Positions 1-7,965 of a stretch of DNA of 64,000 bases are shown here, piece after piece. The DNA is from Mycobacterium spongiae (lineage in GTDB: Bacteria > Actinomycetota > Actinomycetes > Mycobacteriales > Mycobacteriaceae). The stretch spans positions 2,666,001-2,730,000 of the forward strand of contig NZ_CP046600.1 of NCBI RefSeq assembly GCF_018278905.1, read 5' to 3'. Under the pieces are notes generated by a model. That model worked only from the letters and a program-made list of their open reading frames with translations. It had not been told where the DNA came from and searched no databases. Position numbers and translations under genes: made by a program. Position 1 is the first letter of the stretch; the number at the start of each line of letters is the position of its first letter.

Positions 1-996
1 GCACTCGGTGACCGTGTCACTGTTGTACACCGCGACACCGTCGGCGCCCTTGCCGATCGAACCGCGGGGTGTGCCGGGCTCGCGAATCACGATGACCGCA
101 TTCTCGGTGGAGCCGAAACCATCCTCGACCTGCACGGCGAACCGGCGCGAGAACTCCTCGATGTCTTTGTCGTTGGCCTCGTTGCCGAATGCGGCTCGCA
201 GCGGGTTATCGGCGTCATCGTGTCGTTCCGGTGTGGCAAGAATGTAGGCGAGAGGTTTGCCGACATAGTTCATGTAGGTGGCGTCGTACCGCCGGATGTC
301 GGCGAGGAAGTTGGTCGCCGAGAACTTGGCCGGCGCGATCGCGGCGCCGGAGACCACGGCGGGCGCCCACCCCGCCACGACCGCGTTGGAATGAAACAGC
401 GGCATCGACACATAGCAGGTGTCCTGTGCGGTGAGGGCGAAGCGTTCGGTCAGCCTGCGGCCGGCGAACACCGCCATCAAGTGCGACACCTGCACCGCCT
501 TGGGATTGCCCGAGGTTCCGGAGGTGAAGATCATCATGAACGGGTCCATCATCTCGACCAGTCGATGCGGAACCAAGGGTCCAGCACCGGCGACGAGTTC
601 CGACCAGTGCGCCGCCGAGGTGTCAATGATCCGAGCGTCCGCGACGTCCACGCCGTCCAACAGCGCCCGGTGGTCGGCATCGGTCACGACGATCTGGCAA
701 TCGGCTCGTGTGATGTCGTCGGCCAGCGCCTGGCCTCGGCGCGTGGTGTTCAGACCGCACAGCACGTAGCCGCCCAGCCCGGCCGCGGCGATCTGGGCCA
801 CCATTTCGGGGGTATTGCCCAGCAGCGTGCCGATGTGCATCGGGCGGCCCGGATCGGCGGCAGCAATCAGGGTCGCGGCCCGGGCGGTCGACTCCGCCAG
901 ATACTGCTGCCAGGTCCAGCGCACATCACGATATTTCACCGCGATCGCGGGATCTGATAGGCGCTGTCGTAAGAGCGCTTGAATCGTGTCCGTCAT
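1..996 (-). CDS. fadD1: Fatty-acid-CoA ligase FadD1-like (C-terminus beyond window)
   Basis: The reverse strand is open for 332 codons from an ATG at 996 to the left edge, so only the C-terminal part is missing. It begins MTDTIQALLRQR and carries the adenylate-forming A3 motif TSGTSGNPKAV at about residues 157-167. Enzymes of this family activate a fatty acid as acyl-AMP and then load it on CoA in the cytoplasm. The N-terminus and the two divergent oxidoreductases that follow match my memory of M. tuberculosis Rv1750c-Rv1751-Rv1752, which supports the fadD1 name. The chain-length preference cannot be read from the sequence. The 210-bp gap to the divergent monooxygenase should hold both promoters. 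Confidence 0.85.
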   Translation of the reverse strand, partial: MTDTIQALLRQRLSDPAIAVKYRDVRWTWQQYLAESTARAATLIAAADPGRPMHIGTLLGNTPEMVAQIAAAGLGGYVLCGLNTTRRGQALADDITRADCQIVVTDADHRALLDGVDVADARIIDTSAAHWSELVAGAGPLVPHRLVEMMDPFMMIFTSGTSGNPKAVQVSHLMAVFAGRRLTERFALTAQDTCYVSMPLFHSNAVVAGWAPAVVSGAAIAPAKFSATNFLADIRRYDATYMNYVGKPLAYILATPERHDDADNPLRAAFGNEANDKDIEEFSRRFAVQVEDGFGSTENAVIVIREPGTPRGSIGKGADGVAVYNSDTVTEC

Positions 997-1206
997 GAAT
1001 CCGATCCCCTCCGCGTAGCAGGTCGCGGCCGTGACTTCGGGCCCAGTCTTTTGCGGGCCGCTGCGTGACAACAAGATCACCACAATGGCTTGCCCGCCCG
1101 GTGGCCAGGCTCGGCGGCCGACGCGGCCTCAAGGCTCGCCGACGCCGGCCGGACCGATGATGGCGTGTTGGGGAGGCGCGTTGCGGGCCCCTATGCTTGA
1201 GCAACC

Positions 1207-2439
1207 ATGAGTGAGACAACCACATGCGCGATCGTTGGTGGCGGCCCGGCTGGGATGGTCCTCGGGCTGTTGCTGGCTCGGGCCGGCGTAGAGGTCACCC
1301 TCCTGGAGAAGCATGGTGACTTTCTGCGCGACTTTCGTGGCGACACCGTGCACCCCACCACGATGCGACTCCTCGATCAGCTGGGTCTATGGGAGCGCTT
1401 TTCGGCCCTGAACTACAGCGAGGTGCACAAAGGGACGCTGGATTCGAACGGGCGCTCGGTGACCTACATCGACTTCGGCCGTCTGCGACGCCAACCCCAT
1501 CCCTATATCGCGATGGTGCCGCAATGGGACCTGCTGAACTTGCTCGCCGAAGCTGCCCAAGCCGAGCCGACCTTCACGCTGCGGATGAAGACCGAGGTGA
1601 CCGGGCTGCTCCACGAGGGCGGCAAGGTTACCGGAGTGCGTTATCAGGGCACCGACGGTCCGGGTGAGTTGCGCGCTGAGTTGACTGTGGCCTGCGACGG
1701 TCGGTGGTCGATCGCCCGACACGAAGCCGGCCTCAAGGCGCATGACTATCCCGTGGACTTCGATGTGTGGTGGTTCAAATTGCCGCACGAAGGCGAAGGG
1801 CACTTCTCTTTCTTGCCGCGCTATGGCCCCGGCAAAGGGCTCGGCGTAATACCCCGCGAAGGGTACTTCCAGATCGCGTATATCGGGCCGAAGGGCAGTG
1901 ACGCCGAGCTGCGCGAGCGGGGTATCGAGCAGTTTCGTAACGAAGTTCTTGCGCTGTTGCCCGAAGCGGCCGAGTCGGTGGCCGGTCTCACGTCGATGGA
2001 TGAGGTCAAGCACCTTAACGTCCAGGTGAATCGATTGCGTCGGTGGCACGTTGATGGGTTGTTGTGCATCGGCGACGCGGCGCACGCGATGTCCCCGGTC
2101 GGAGGGGTCGGCATCAACCTGGCCGTGCAAGATGCCGTCGCGGCGGCGACCGTGTTGGCCGATCCGCTGCGCAGGCACCGGGTGACATGTCGCGACCTGG
2201 CGGCGGTCCGTCGTCGTCGGGTGGTTCCCACCGCGGTGACCCAAGCGGTGCAACGGATGTTGCACCGCAGGTTGCTCGGCCCGCTGCTGCGTGGTGCGGA
2301 CCCCACCCCTCCGGCGATGCTGCTTCGCCTGGTCGAGCGGCTGCCGTGGCTCTCGGGGCTACCTGCCTACTTCGTCGGTGTCGGGGTGCGGCCCGAGAAC
2401 GCCCCGGCGTTCGCCCGTCGCGGCGGCCCTACCAGCTAG
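1207..2439 (+). CDS. FAD-dependent monooxygenase (Rv1751-like)
   Basis: This 410-residue protein is a group A flavoprotein hydroxylase of the PHBH/UbiH type. The N-terminal Rossmann motif GGGPAG (residues 11-16) binds the ADP part of FAD, followed by the ELEKH-like acidic strand end (LLEKHGDF) and the conserved arginine region DFRGDTVHP. The second FAD motif, GDAAHAMSP with GGVGINLAVQD, lies near residues 288-305. Such enzymes use NAD(P)H and oxygen to hydroxylate or epoxidise hydrophobic or aromatic substrates; the substrate here is unknown. It is divergent from fadD1 and 48 bp upstream of a Gfo/Idh/MocA oxidoreductase on the same strand, an arrangement shared with M. tuberculosis Rv1750c-Rv1752. 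Confidence 0.88.
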   Translation: MSETTTCAIVGGGPAGMVLGLLLARAGVEVTLLEKHGDFLRDFRGDTVHPTTMRLLDQLGLWERFSALNYSEVHKGTLDSNGRSVTYIDFGRLRRQPHPYIAMVPQWDLLNLLAEAAQAEPTFTLRMKTEVTGLLHEGGKVTGVRYQGTDGPGELRAELTVACDGRWSIARHEAGLKAHDYPVDFDVWWFKLPHEGEGHFSFLPRYGPGKGLGVIPREGYFQIAYIGPKGSDAELRERGIEQFRNEVLALLPEAAESVAGLTSMDEVKHLNVQVNRLRRWHVDGLLCIGDAAHAMSPVGGVGINLAVQDAVAAATVLADPLRRHRVTCRDLAAVRRRRVVPTAVTQAVQRMLHRRLLGPLLRGADPTPPAMLLRLVERLPWLSGLPAYFVGVGVRPENAPAFARRGGPTS

Positions 2440-2487
2440 CCTGCTCAGGCGGCGGCGACCGGTCCGCTTAGGTGCTAGCGTCTGTGC

Positions 2488-3486
2488 GTGACTGGACACG
2501 GGGCACCGGTGCGGATCGGCATTCTGGGCGCGGCCAACATCGCGCCGGCGGCGGTCATCAAGCCGGCCGCGGGCCACGTCGAGGCCCTTGTCGCCGCGGT
2601 GGCAGCACGCGACCCGTCACGGGCGCAGGCCTTTGCCACCAAACACGGGATCGCCCGGGTCCACGACAGCTACGAGGCACTGATCGCCGACCCGGCCCTC
2701 GACGCCGTCTACATTCCGCTGCCCAATGGCTTGCACGGCGAATGGACTCGGGCTGCATTGGCGGCCGGTAAGCACGTGCTGTGCGAAAAACCGTTTACCG
2801 CCAATGCCGCCGAAGCTGCTGAGATCGCCGAACTGGCCGCCGCCTCGGATCGGGTAGTGATGGAGGCCTTCCATTACCGCTACCATCCGCTGACGTTGCG
2901 CATCGAACAGATCATCGGGTCCGGCGAACTGGGCACGCTGCAGCGGGTGGAGACGGCGATGTGCTTCCCGCTGCCAAAGTTCTCCGACATCCGCTACAAC
3001 TACTCGCTTGCCGGCGGCGCGACGATGGATGCCGGTTGCTACGCGGTTCATATGGCCCGCCTGTTCGGCGGAGAGAGCCCGGAAGTGGTTTCGGCACAGG
3101 CGAAGACGCGCGATCAACAGGTGGACCGTGCCATGACGGCCGAGCTGCGTTTTGCTGGTGGGCACACGGGCCAGGTCCGTTGCTCGATGTGGTCGTCGGA
3201 CCTGCTCAACATCAGCGCCAGGGTGGTTGGCGATCGCGGCGAGCTGAGAGTGCTCAATCCCGTTGTTCCCCAGTTTTTCCACCGGCTGACGGTGCGGGCA
3301 GCACGCGGCAAAAGGGTGGAACGTTTTCCACGTCGGCCGTCCTACGCCTATCAACTCGACGCATTTGCCGGCGCTGTGTTGCACGGGCGAGCGGTCACGA
3401 CGACGCCGGAGGATGCGGTCAAGAACATGACCGTCATCGATGCGATCTACCAAGCCGCCGGGCTCCCACTGCGCAACCCGAGTTAA
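2488..3486 (+). CDS. Gfo/Idh/MocA-family oxidoreductase (Rv1752-like)
   Basis: A 332-residue NAD(P)-dependent dehydrogenase that starts with GTG. The N-terminal Rossmann fold shows GILGAANIAP (residues 10-20) and the family signature CEKPFTAN at residues 99-106, where the lysine of EKP is the usual catalytic or cofactor-binding residue. The C-terminal half includes AGGATMDAGCYAVHMAR, typical of the substrate-binding domain. Members oxidise or reduce sugars, inositols or trans-dihydrodiols; the substrate is not predictable here. It follows the flavin monooxygenase by 48 bp and may be co-transcribed with it. Confidence 0.88.
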   Translation: MTGHGAPVRIGILGAANIAPAAVIKPAAGHVEALVAAVAARDPSRAQAFATKHGIARVHDSYEALIADPALDAVYIPLPNGLHGEWTRAALAAGKHVLCEKPFTANAAEAAEIAELAAASDRVVMEAFHYRYHPLTLRIEQIIGSGELGTLQRVETAMCFPLPKFSDIRYNYSLAGGATMDAGCYAVHMARLFGGESPEVVSAQAKTRDQQVDRAMTAELRFAGGHTGQVRCSMWSSDLLNISARVVGDRGELRVLNPVVPQFFHRLTVRAARGKRVERFPRRPSYAYQLDAFAGAVLHGRAVTTTPEDAVKNMTVIDAIYQAAGLPLRNPS

Positions 3487-3658
3487 CACCCTGCCCAGTG
3501 CGGCTTTGACACCGAGCACGCTCGTGGCAAAGGCGAGTGGCCGGATCGAGAACGACGCTCCTGCAACGCGAGTACCGTGGAAGTCACGCGCGGTCGGTGG
3601 CGGTTCGGATTAAACGCCAGTGCGATGTTGGTTGGGCCGCTCGTTAGGGGGATCAGTG

Positions 3659-3904
3659 ATGAATATCAAGAAAATCGGAGGGACGGTCGGACTCGCCGGC
3701 CTGCTGGGTGCCGTATCGCTGGGGCTCGGTCCGGGCATCGCGCAGGCCGATCCCGGGCCGCGAATCCCACGACCACCGGGACCGCATGTCGACCATCCGA
3801 TCAACCCGCGTCCGTTATCGCCGGGGCACATCAAGCAGGTCTGCCCCTGGCACTCACCGCCGGGCCACTGGATTGGGGGGCCGCACGGGATACCCTGCAC
3901 CTGA
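3659..3904 (+). CDS. Small secreted proline-rich protein
   Basis: The 81-residue product starts at ATG 3659 behind a purine-rich TTAGGGGGAT box. An upstream ATG at 3620 is in frame, but starting at 3659 gives a clean signal peptide: MNIKKIGG, a hydrophobic core (LAGLLGAVSLGLGPG) and an AQA-DP cleavage site near residue 28. The mature part is about 53 residues, rich in Pro, Gly and His, with two cysteines (CPWH and the penultimate PCT) that could form one disulfide. No family is recognised. It is a predicted exported protein of unknown role. Confidence 0.7.
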   Translation: MNIKKIGGTVGLAGLLGAVSLGLGPGIAQADPGPRIPRPPGPHVDHPINPRPLSPGHIKQVCPWHSPPGHWIGGPHGIPCT

Positions 3905-4072
3905 ACAGATTCGCTGCGAACACCACCGGGAAGGCGCGCCGTGGCTGGCTGAGCGTTCCCTGTGACTCACCTGTGACGGCTGGGCTGAATATGCGGCGTC
4001 GACTAGCGTAAAGCCCGCAGCTGGTTTGCTGGCGGCATCTGCGTGTCGTCAGCATCAATCGGCGACCGCTTA

Positions 4073-4242
4073 TTCAGGTTCGCCGTGAGAGGGAACCCGG
4101 TGTGAATCCGGGACTGTCCCGCAGCGGTATGCAGGAACGAACGCCGTCATCGGCACTGGCCCACAGCTCTGGGGCCGGGAAGCGACGGCCAGTAGGCGCA
4201 GCGTTTTGGCTGCGTGCCTGTGAGTCCGAAGACCTGCCAGTT
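4073..4242 (+). ncRNA. Cobalamin (AdoCbl) riboswitch aptamer
   Basis: The segment has the conserved cobalamin-riboswitch pieces in order: an opening CAGGTT stem strand (4075-4080), AGAGGGAACCCGGTGTGAA with TCCGGGACTGTCCCGCA (4088-4123), the GGGAAGCGACGGCCAGTAGG region (4176-4195), and the B12 box GCCTGTGAGTCCGAAGACCT near 4216-4235. The closing ACCTG (4232-4236) pairs with CAGGT at the start. Riboswitches of this class lower expression of downstream genes when adenosylcobalamin is abundant. A perfect hairpin follows at once, and the downstream genes are a leader ORF and a PPE-PE-Esx cassette. In M. tuberculosis a B12 riboswitch is known ahead of PPE2. Confidence 0.93.
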
Positions 4243-4267
4243 GCGCCGGGCGAGTGTCGCCCGGCGC
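4243..4267 (+). terminator. Hairpin expression platform next to the B12 riboswitch
   Basis: An 11-bp perfect inverted repeat, GCGCCGGGCGA and TCGCCCGGCGC around a GTG loop, starts within a few bases of the aptamer end. It lacks a U-tract, as many mycobacterial terminators do. Its position makes it the likely transcription-terminating arm of the riboswitch. Confidence 0.65.
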
Positions 4268-4400
4268 GCGTCGCCTCGTGGATCGGGCGGACGGCCATCG
4301 CGAAGAGCAGGGTTGCGCTGATTGGAGCGCCGGTGATCAGCTCTCGCGGCTGCAACGTCCCATCGGGCGGCGGGCATCCCGTCGTATCGGAGGACGTTTG

Positions 4401-4490
4401 ATGGTAGGCCGAGCCCCGAGAGGCCATGCAGCGAGCTGCGATGGCCTATGCGGCGTCGACCGGCATCCGGGTGCTGGCGGTGGTCGATGA
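4401..4490 (+). CDS. Putative leader peptide coupled to PPE2
   Basis: A 29-codon ORF starts at ATG 4401 with a good Shine-Dalgarno (GGAGG at 4389-4393, 7-base spacing). Its TGA stop overlaps the PPE2 start as ATGA (4487-4490). The PPE2 start itself has only a weak GGCGGTGG ahead of it, so translation through the leader may load ribosomes on PPE2. The peptide (MVGRAPRGHAASCDGL...) resembles nothing known to me. The ORF could be fortuitous; SD spacing and the stop-start overlap are the evidence. Confidence 0.4.
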   Translation: MVGRAPRGHAASCDGLCGVDRHPGAGGGR

Positions 4491-6292
4491 CCGCACCGAT
4501 GTGGCTGGCGTCGCCGCCGGAGGTGCATTCGGTGCTGCTGAGTAGCGGCCCCGGACCCGGCCCGCTGCTGGCCTCGGCGGCGCAGTGGAGTTCGCTCAGC
4601 GTCACCTACACCGACGCAGCTGACGAGTTGGCCATTTTGCTCGGTGATGTGGCGGCCGGCGCCTGGGAGGGGCCGACATCTGGGTCCTATGTGGCGGCCC
4701 ACGCGCCGTATCTCGCGTGGCTCATGCAGGCCGGCGCCGACAGCGCCGCGATGGCCGCCCAACAACAAGCCACGGCCGTCGCCTACTCCACTGCCTTGGC
4801 CGCGATGCCGACGATGGCGGAGCTGGCCGGCAATCACGCCACTCACGCAGTGCTGACGGCCACGAACTTCTTTGGTATCAACACCATCCCAATCGCGCTC
4901 AACGAAGCCGACTACGTCCGGATGTGGATTCAGGCCGCCACCGTCATGGGTACCTACCAGGTAGCCTCGACCGCGGCTGTTGCCGCCACACCGCAGACCA
5001 CACCGGCCCCCCCGATCGTGAAAGTCGACGGGCAGGCGGTCGCAGCCGCCCAAGCAGCAACGTCGCCCGCCGACAATCTCAGTCCGTTCGAACAATGGCT
5101 GCTGCGGATCTACACCGAGTTCTACAACGCGGTACTACAACCGTTTGTTGACTGGGTGGCGAACATCCCGTTTCTGCAAGCCATGTTTTCTGGCATCGAT
5201 CCTTTTCTGCTCATTCTCGGTAATCCGCTGACCTACCTCAGCCCGGCGAACATCGCGTTCGCCCTCGGCTTCCCGATGGATATCGGTACCTACGTGGCTC
5301 TGCTGTCGCAAACATTCGCCTTCATCGCTGCGGACCTGGCTGCTGCGTTCGCCACCGGTAACCCGGTCACCATCGGCTTCACCATCCTGTTCACCGGCGT
5401 CGAAGCCGTTGGGACGATCATCACCGATACGATCGCGTTGCTGAAGACCCTGCTCGAACAGACCGTTGGGCTGCTCCCGGCGCTGCTGCCGCTGCTGACC
5501 TCGCCGTTACTGGCGTCGGGTGCGGTGCTCGCACCGATCGGCGCCAAGGGTGTGGCGGCGCTGGTTGCCGTGCCGCCACCGCCGCCACCGGTCGCGCCCG
5601 CCGCACCGCCGCTGGCAGCGCTTGCGCCAAGCGGACCCACGTCGGCGCCAGCCCCGACGCCGGCCCCCGTCGAGGCGACCGCCGCGGCACCGGCGCCGGG
5701 CCCGCCACCGCCAGCGGCTACCGCTCCACCCTCGGTGACCGGTGCCGGCGTGGGCGCGCACATGAACGGCCTTGCCTACCTGGTGGGCGACCTGGATTCG
5801 GCAGCTAAGCGGGCCGCGGGCACCGCCGCCAGGAGAAAGGCACCGCAACCGGACAGCGCCGAGGTACCCGAGGCCGCGGCGACCCCTCAGGAGCAGCAGC
5901 CGCGTCGCCCACCGCGCCGGCGGGCGAAGGCCCAGAAGCTCGGTCGCGGCTACGAGTATGCCGACTTGGAGGACGACGCCGACGTGCCAGCTGCCGCGGC
6001 TTGCTCCGCGAACAAAGACCGGTTGGCCGCGGTGGTCGCCTCCGATGACTGCGCCGGAATCCTGGGGTTTGCTGGGGTGGCGCAGAAGAACGGTGCCGGC
6101 CCCCCGGCAGGGTTGATCTCACGTGCCGGCGACGCGTTCGATCGTAGGCCTCGCATGCCCATGGTTCCCGGCACCTGGGAAGCCGAGCCAGCGCGGCCCC
6201 AGAATGCCTCCGGTGAGTCGGGCAGTCGAGCGGGCCATGAAGAAACTCGTTCGGCTGACGGTTGGCGAAGGCAGCAAAGGAGTGTGTCATGA
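4487..6292 (+). CDS. PPE2: PPE family protein, PPE2 ortholog
   Basis: This 601-residue protein begins [15 protein letters not shown] and continues with the PPE-domain landmarks [15 protein letters not shown] and [17 protein letters not shown], matching M. tuberculosis PPE2 as I remember it. After the PPE domain (about 1-180) there is a hydrophobic middle with several helices (about 200-360), a Pro/Ala-rich linker and a basic [10 protein letters not shown] stretch near residues 480-490. M. tuberculosis PPE2 is reported to have a nuclear-localisation-type basic motif. PPE proteins are exported by ESX systems, usually as heterodimers with a PE partner. Its start overlaps the leader ORF, and its stop overlaps the PE start (ATGA), so this is a translationally coupled operon under the cobalamin riboswitch. 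Confidence 0.9.
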   Translation: MTAPMWLASPPEVHSVLLSSGPGPGPLLASAAQWSSLSVTYTDAADELAILLGDVAAGAWEGPTSGSYVAAHAPYLAWLMQAGADSAAMAAQQQATAVAYSTALAAMPTMAELAGNHATHAVLTATNFFGINTIPIALNEADYVRMWIQAATVMGTYQVASTAAVAATPQTTPAPPIVKVDGQAVAAAQAATSPADNLSPFEQWLLRIYTEFYNAVLQPFVDWVANIPFLQAMFSGIDPFLLILGNPLTYLSPANIAFALGFPMDIGTYVALLSQTFAFIAADLAAAFATGNPVTIGFTILFTGVEAVGTIITDTIALLKTLLEQTVGLLPALLPLLTSPLLASGAVLAPIGAKGVAALVAVPPPPPPVAPAAPPLAALAPSGPTSAPAPTPAPVEATAAAPAPGPPPPAATAPPSVTGAGVGAHMNGLAYLVGDLDSAAKRAAGTAARRKAPQPDSAEVPEAAATPQEQQPRRPPRRRAKAQKLGRGYEYADLEDDADVPAAAACSANKDRLAAVVASDDCAGILGFAGVAQKNGAGPPAGLISRAGDAFDRRPRMPMVPGTWEAEPARPQNASGESGSRAGHEETRSADGWRRQQRSVS

Positions 6293-6597
6293 CGTTGCGA
6301 GTGGTTCCTGAGGGTTTGGCCGGCGCCAGCGCCGCAGTGGAGGCTTTGACGGCGCGGCTGGCGGCTGCGCAGGCCGCGGCTGCTCCGCTGACTGCCGTGG
6401 TGGTGCCGCCAGCGGCGGACCCGGTGTCCGTGGAAACCGCCGCGGGGTTTAGTGCCAGCGGCGAGGAGCACGCCGTGGTTGCTGCCCAGGGTGTTGAAGA
6501 GCTTGGGCGCGCGGGTGTCGGGGTCGGCGAATCTGGCGCAAGCTATCTCGCCGGCGATGTGGCCGCAGCCGCGACCTACGGGATCTCTGGCGGCTGA
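6289..6597 (+). CDS. PE family protein, PE5-like (ESX-3 type)
   Basis: A 102-residue PE-only protein starting [20 protein letters not shown]. It closely resembles PE5 (Rv0285) of the ESX-3 locus, which is also 102 residues and shares the [18 protein letters not shown] segment. The start is ATG 6289 with a GCAAAGGAG Shine-Dalgarno, overlapping the PPE2 stop by 4 bases. PE5 normally pairs with PPE4; here the likely partner is the PPE2 product just upstream. The PPE-then-PE order is reversed compared with most PE-PPE pairs. Confidence 0.9.
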   Translation: MTLRVVPEGLAGASAAVEALTARLAAAQAAAAPLTAVVVPPAADPVSVETAAGFSASGEEHAVVAAQGVEELGRAGVGVGESGASYLAGDVAAAATYGISGG

Positions 6598-6675
6598 CTG
6601 GTTCGACGGGTCGCGACACGGCTTTTTACGACAGTCAATGACCGAGTTTTGTATCGAGTGGACCCGAAAGGGTCA

Positions 6676-6730
6676 AAAGGACCGACAGGACCGAAAGGAC
6701 CGAAAGGACCGAAAGGACCGAAAGGAAAGG
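6676..6730 (+). repeat. 9-bp tandem repeat (AAAGGACCG) covering the RBS region
   Basis: Five units of AAAGGACCG (one variant, ACAGGACCG) run from 6676 to 6720, followed by a partial unit AAAGGAAAGG that ends 4 bases before the EsxG-like ATG at 6735. Each unit contains an AAAGGA Shine-Dalgarno-like core. Just before it (6661-6674) lies GACCCGAAAGGGTC, a 5-bp stem closed by a GAAA tetraloop. Confidence 0.85.
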
Positions 6731-6734
6731 TGCA

Positions 6735-7028
6735 ATGAGTCTTCTCGACGCTCATATTCCGCAATTGGTGGCGTCGCAATCGGCGTTCGCCGCCAAGGCT
6801 GGGCTGATGCGACACACCGTTGGCCAGGCCGAGCAGGCGGCGATGTCGGCCCAGGCCTTCCACCAGGGCGAGGCCGCCGCCGCATTTCAGGGTGCCCATG
6901 CGCGTTTTGTGGCGGCAGCGGCCAAGGTGAACACCTTGTTGGACGTCGCTCAGGCGAACTTGGGTGAGGCTGCCGGTACCTACGTCGCCGCCGACGCGGC
7001 GGCCGCATCCAGCTACACCGGCTTCTGA
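6735..7028 (+). CDS. WXG100 protein, EsxG/EsxS-like
   Basis: A 97-residue WXG100-superfamily protein starting [20 protein letters not shown], almost identical to remembered EsxG (Rv0287) of ESX-3 and its paralog EsxS. EsxG forms a tight 1:1 dimer with EsxH, is exported by ESX-3 and takes part in metal (iron, zinc) homeostasis and host interaction. The partner gene follows after 25 bp. The ribosome-binding region upstream consists of the 9-bp repeats described separately. Confidence 0.93.
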   Translation: MSLLDAHIPQLVASQSAFAAKAGLMRHTVGQAEQAAMSAQAFHQGEAAAAFQGAHARFVAAAAKVNTLLDVAQANLGEAAGTYVAADAAAASSYTGF

Positions 7029-7053
7029 CCACCACAGCCGAAAGGGGTTTCTG

Positions 7054-7344
7054 ATGTCACAGATCATGTACAACTACCCGGCCATGCTGGCTCACGCCGG
7101 AGACATGTCGGGCTACGCCGGAACGTTGCAGGGGCTGGGTGCGGACATCGCGGCGGAACAGGCCGCGCTGCAGAACGCCTGGCAGGGCGATACCGGGATT
7201 ACCTACCAGGCATGGCAAGCCCAGTGGAACCAGGCAATGGAAGACCTGGTGCGGGCCTACCAGGCAATGGCCACCACCCACGAAGCCAACACCATGTCCA
7301 TGATGGCTCGCGACCAGGCCGAGGCCGCCAAGTGGGGCGGCTAG
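7054..7344 (+). CDS. WXG100 protein, EsxH/EsxR-like (TB10.4 family)
   Basis: A 96-residue protein starting [20 protein letters not shown] with the WXG-type turn NAWQGDTG and the C-terminal [14 protein letters not shown], the TB10.4 (EsxH) signature. It should dimerise with the EsxG-like product 25 bp upstream and leave by ESX-3. It is probably an extra copy of the ESX-3 pair, like EsxS/EsxR in M. tuberculosis; the main ESX-3 locus is not in this window. An AAAGG Shine-Dalgarno precedes the ATG. Confidence 0.93.
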   Translation: MSQIMYNYPAMLAHAGDMSGYAGTLQGLGADIAAEQAALQNAWQGDTGITYQAWQAQWNQAMEDLVRAYQAMATTHEANTMSMMARDQAEAAKWGG

Positions 7345-7566
7345 CCTGCGGCGCACCATCGCTTGCGGCGAACCGCGCTCTTCGGTCGTCGGCGCGGAGC
7401 CACGACTCCGTGGCGATAGCCCTGGATAACACTGGGTGGGTGAATTGTTCGCTCGCCCAATCAATTCCAGCGGCTGCGATAGACGCGAACCTGCAGGGTT
7501 TGCCCGCGATGCTGCCCGGTTTCCCTCGTCGTAATGAGCGAAAGCGCTTGGCTGGGAACTCTTATG

Positions 7567-7737
7567 CTAGACGGCACCCTTGTGCGCAACGACGAGGTCG
7601 GCGGCGGCGCGCATCCGATCGGACAATTGCAGTAGATCGTGCTCGCACACCCCATTGGGGACGGTGTAGGCGAGTTGCCGCAACTCCACGGCGTAGTGGC
7701 GCAGATCCTGGCGGAGTTGTATTTCAGCTGTAGGCAT
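7567..7737 (-). CDS. Small protein of 56 residues, unknown function
   Basis: The reverse strand encodes MPTAEIQLRQDLRHYAVELR and continues to a TAG at 7567. A Shine-Dalgarno (GGAGAGAAG) lies just before ATG 7737. The composition is that of a compact helical protein (QLAYTVPNGV then LLQLSDRMRAAADLVVAHKG), with hydrophobic residues spaced for two amphipathic helices, and codon third positions are mostly G or C. I do not recognise a family. It stands alone between the Esx cassette and a glycosyltransferase on its own strand. Confidence 0.55.
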   Translation of the reverse strand: MPTAEIQLRQDLRHYAVELRQLAYTVPNGVCEHDLLQLSDRMRAAADLVVAHKGAV

Positions 7738-7965
7738 ACTTCTCTCCGTCGACAGATGTTAGGTGCCCGACTTGCTGACAGACACACTTCGAATTTAGGT
7801 AGTCGGGTGCCGGTCGGCGACGTACACAAGCCGTTTCTACGGACTTTGACAAACTGTTCACAGCCCATCAAGCGTGCTTCTGTGGCACATTGGGCGCGCC
7901 TACGAGCGCTCCGGTAGGCGTCTACTGTCGGGTTTGCCGCATGATGCGGCTGCCTTTGTGCAGCG

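Noticed and set aside
220..957. Long plus-strand open frame over the first kilobase
   Set aside because: It is antisense to the fadD1-like gene, whose reverse frame carries the TSGTSGNPKAV motif and a normal start.
4254..4490. Longer version of the PPE2 leader ORF starting at 4254
   Set aside because: That start lies in the loop of the terminator hairpin and has no Shine-Dalgarno; only the ATG at 4401 is supported.
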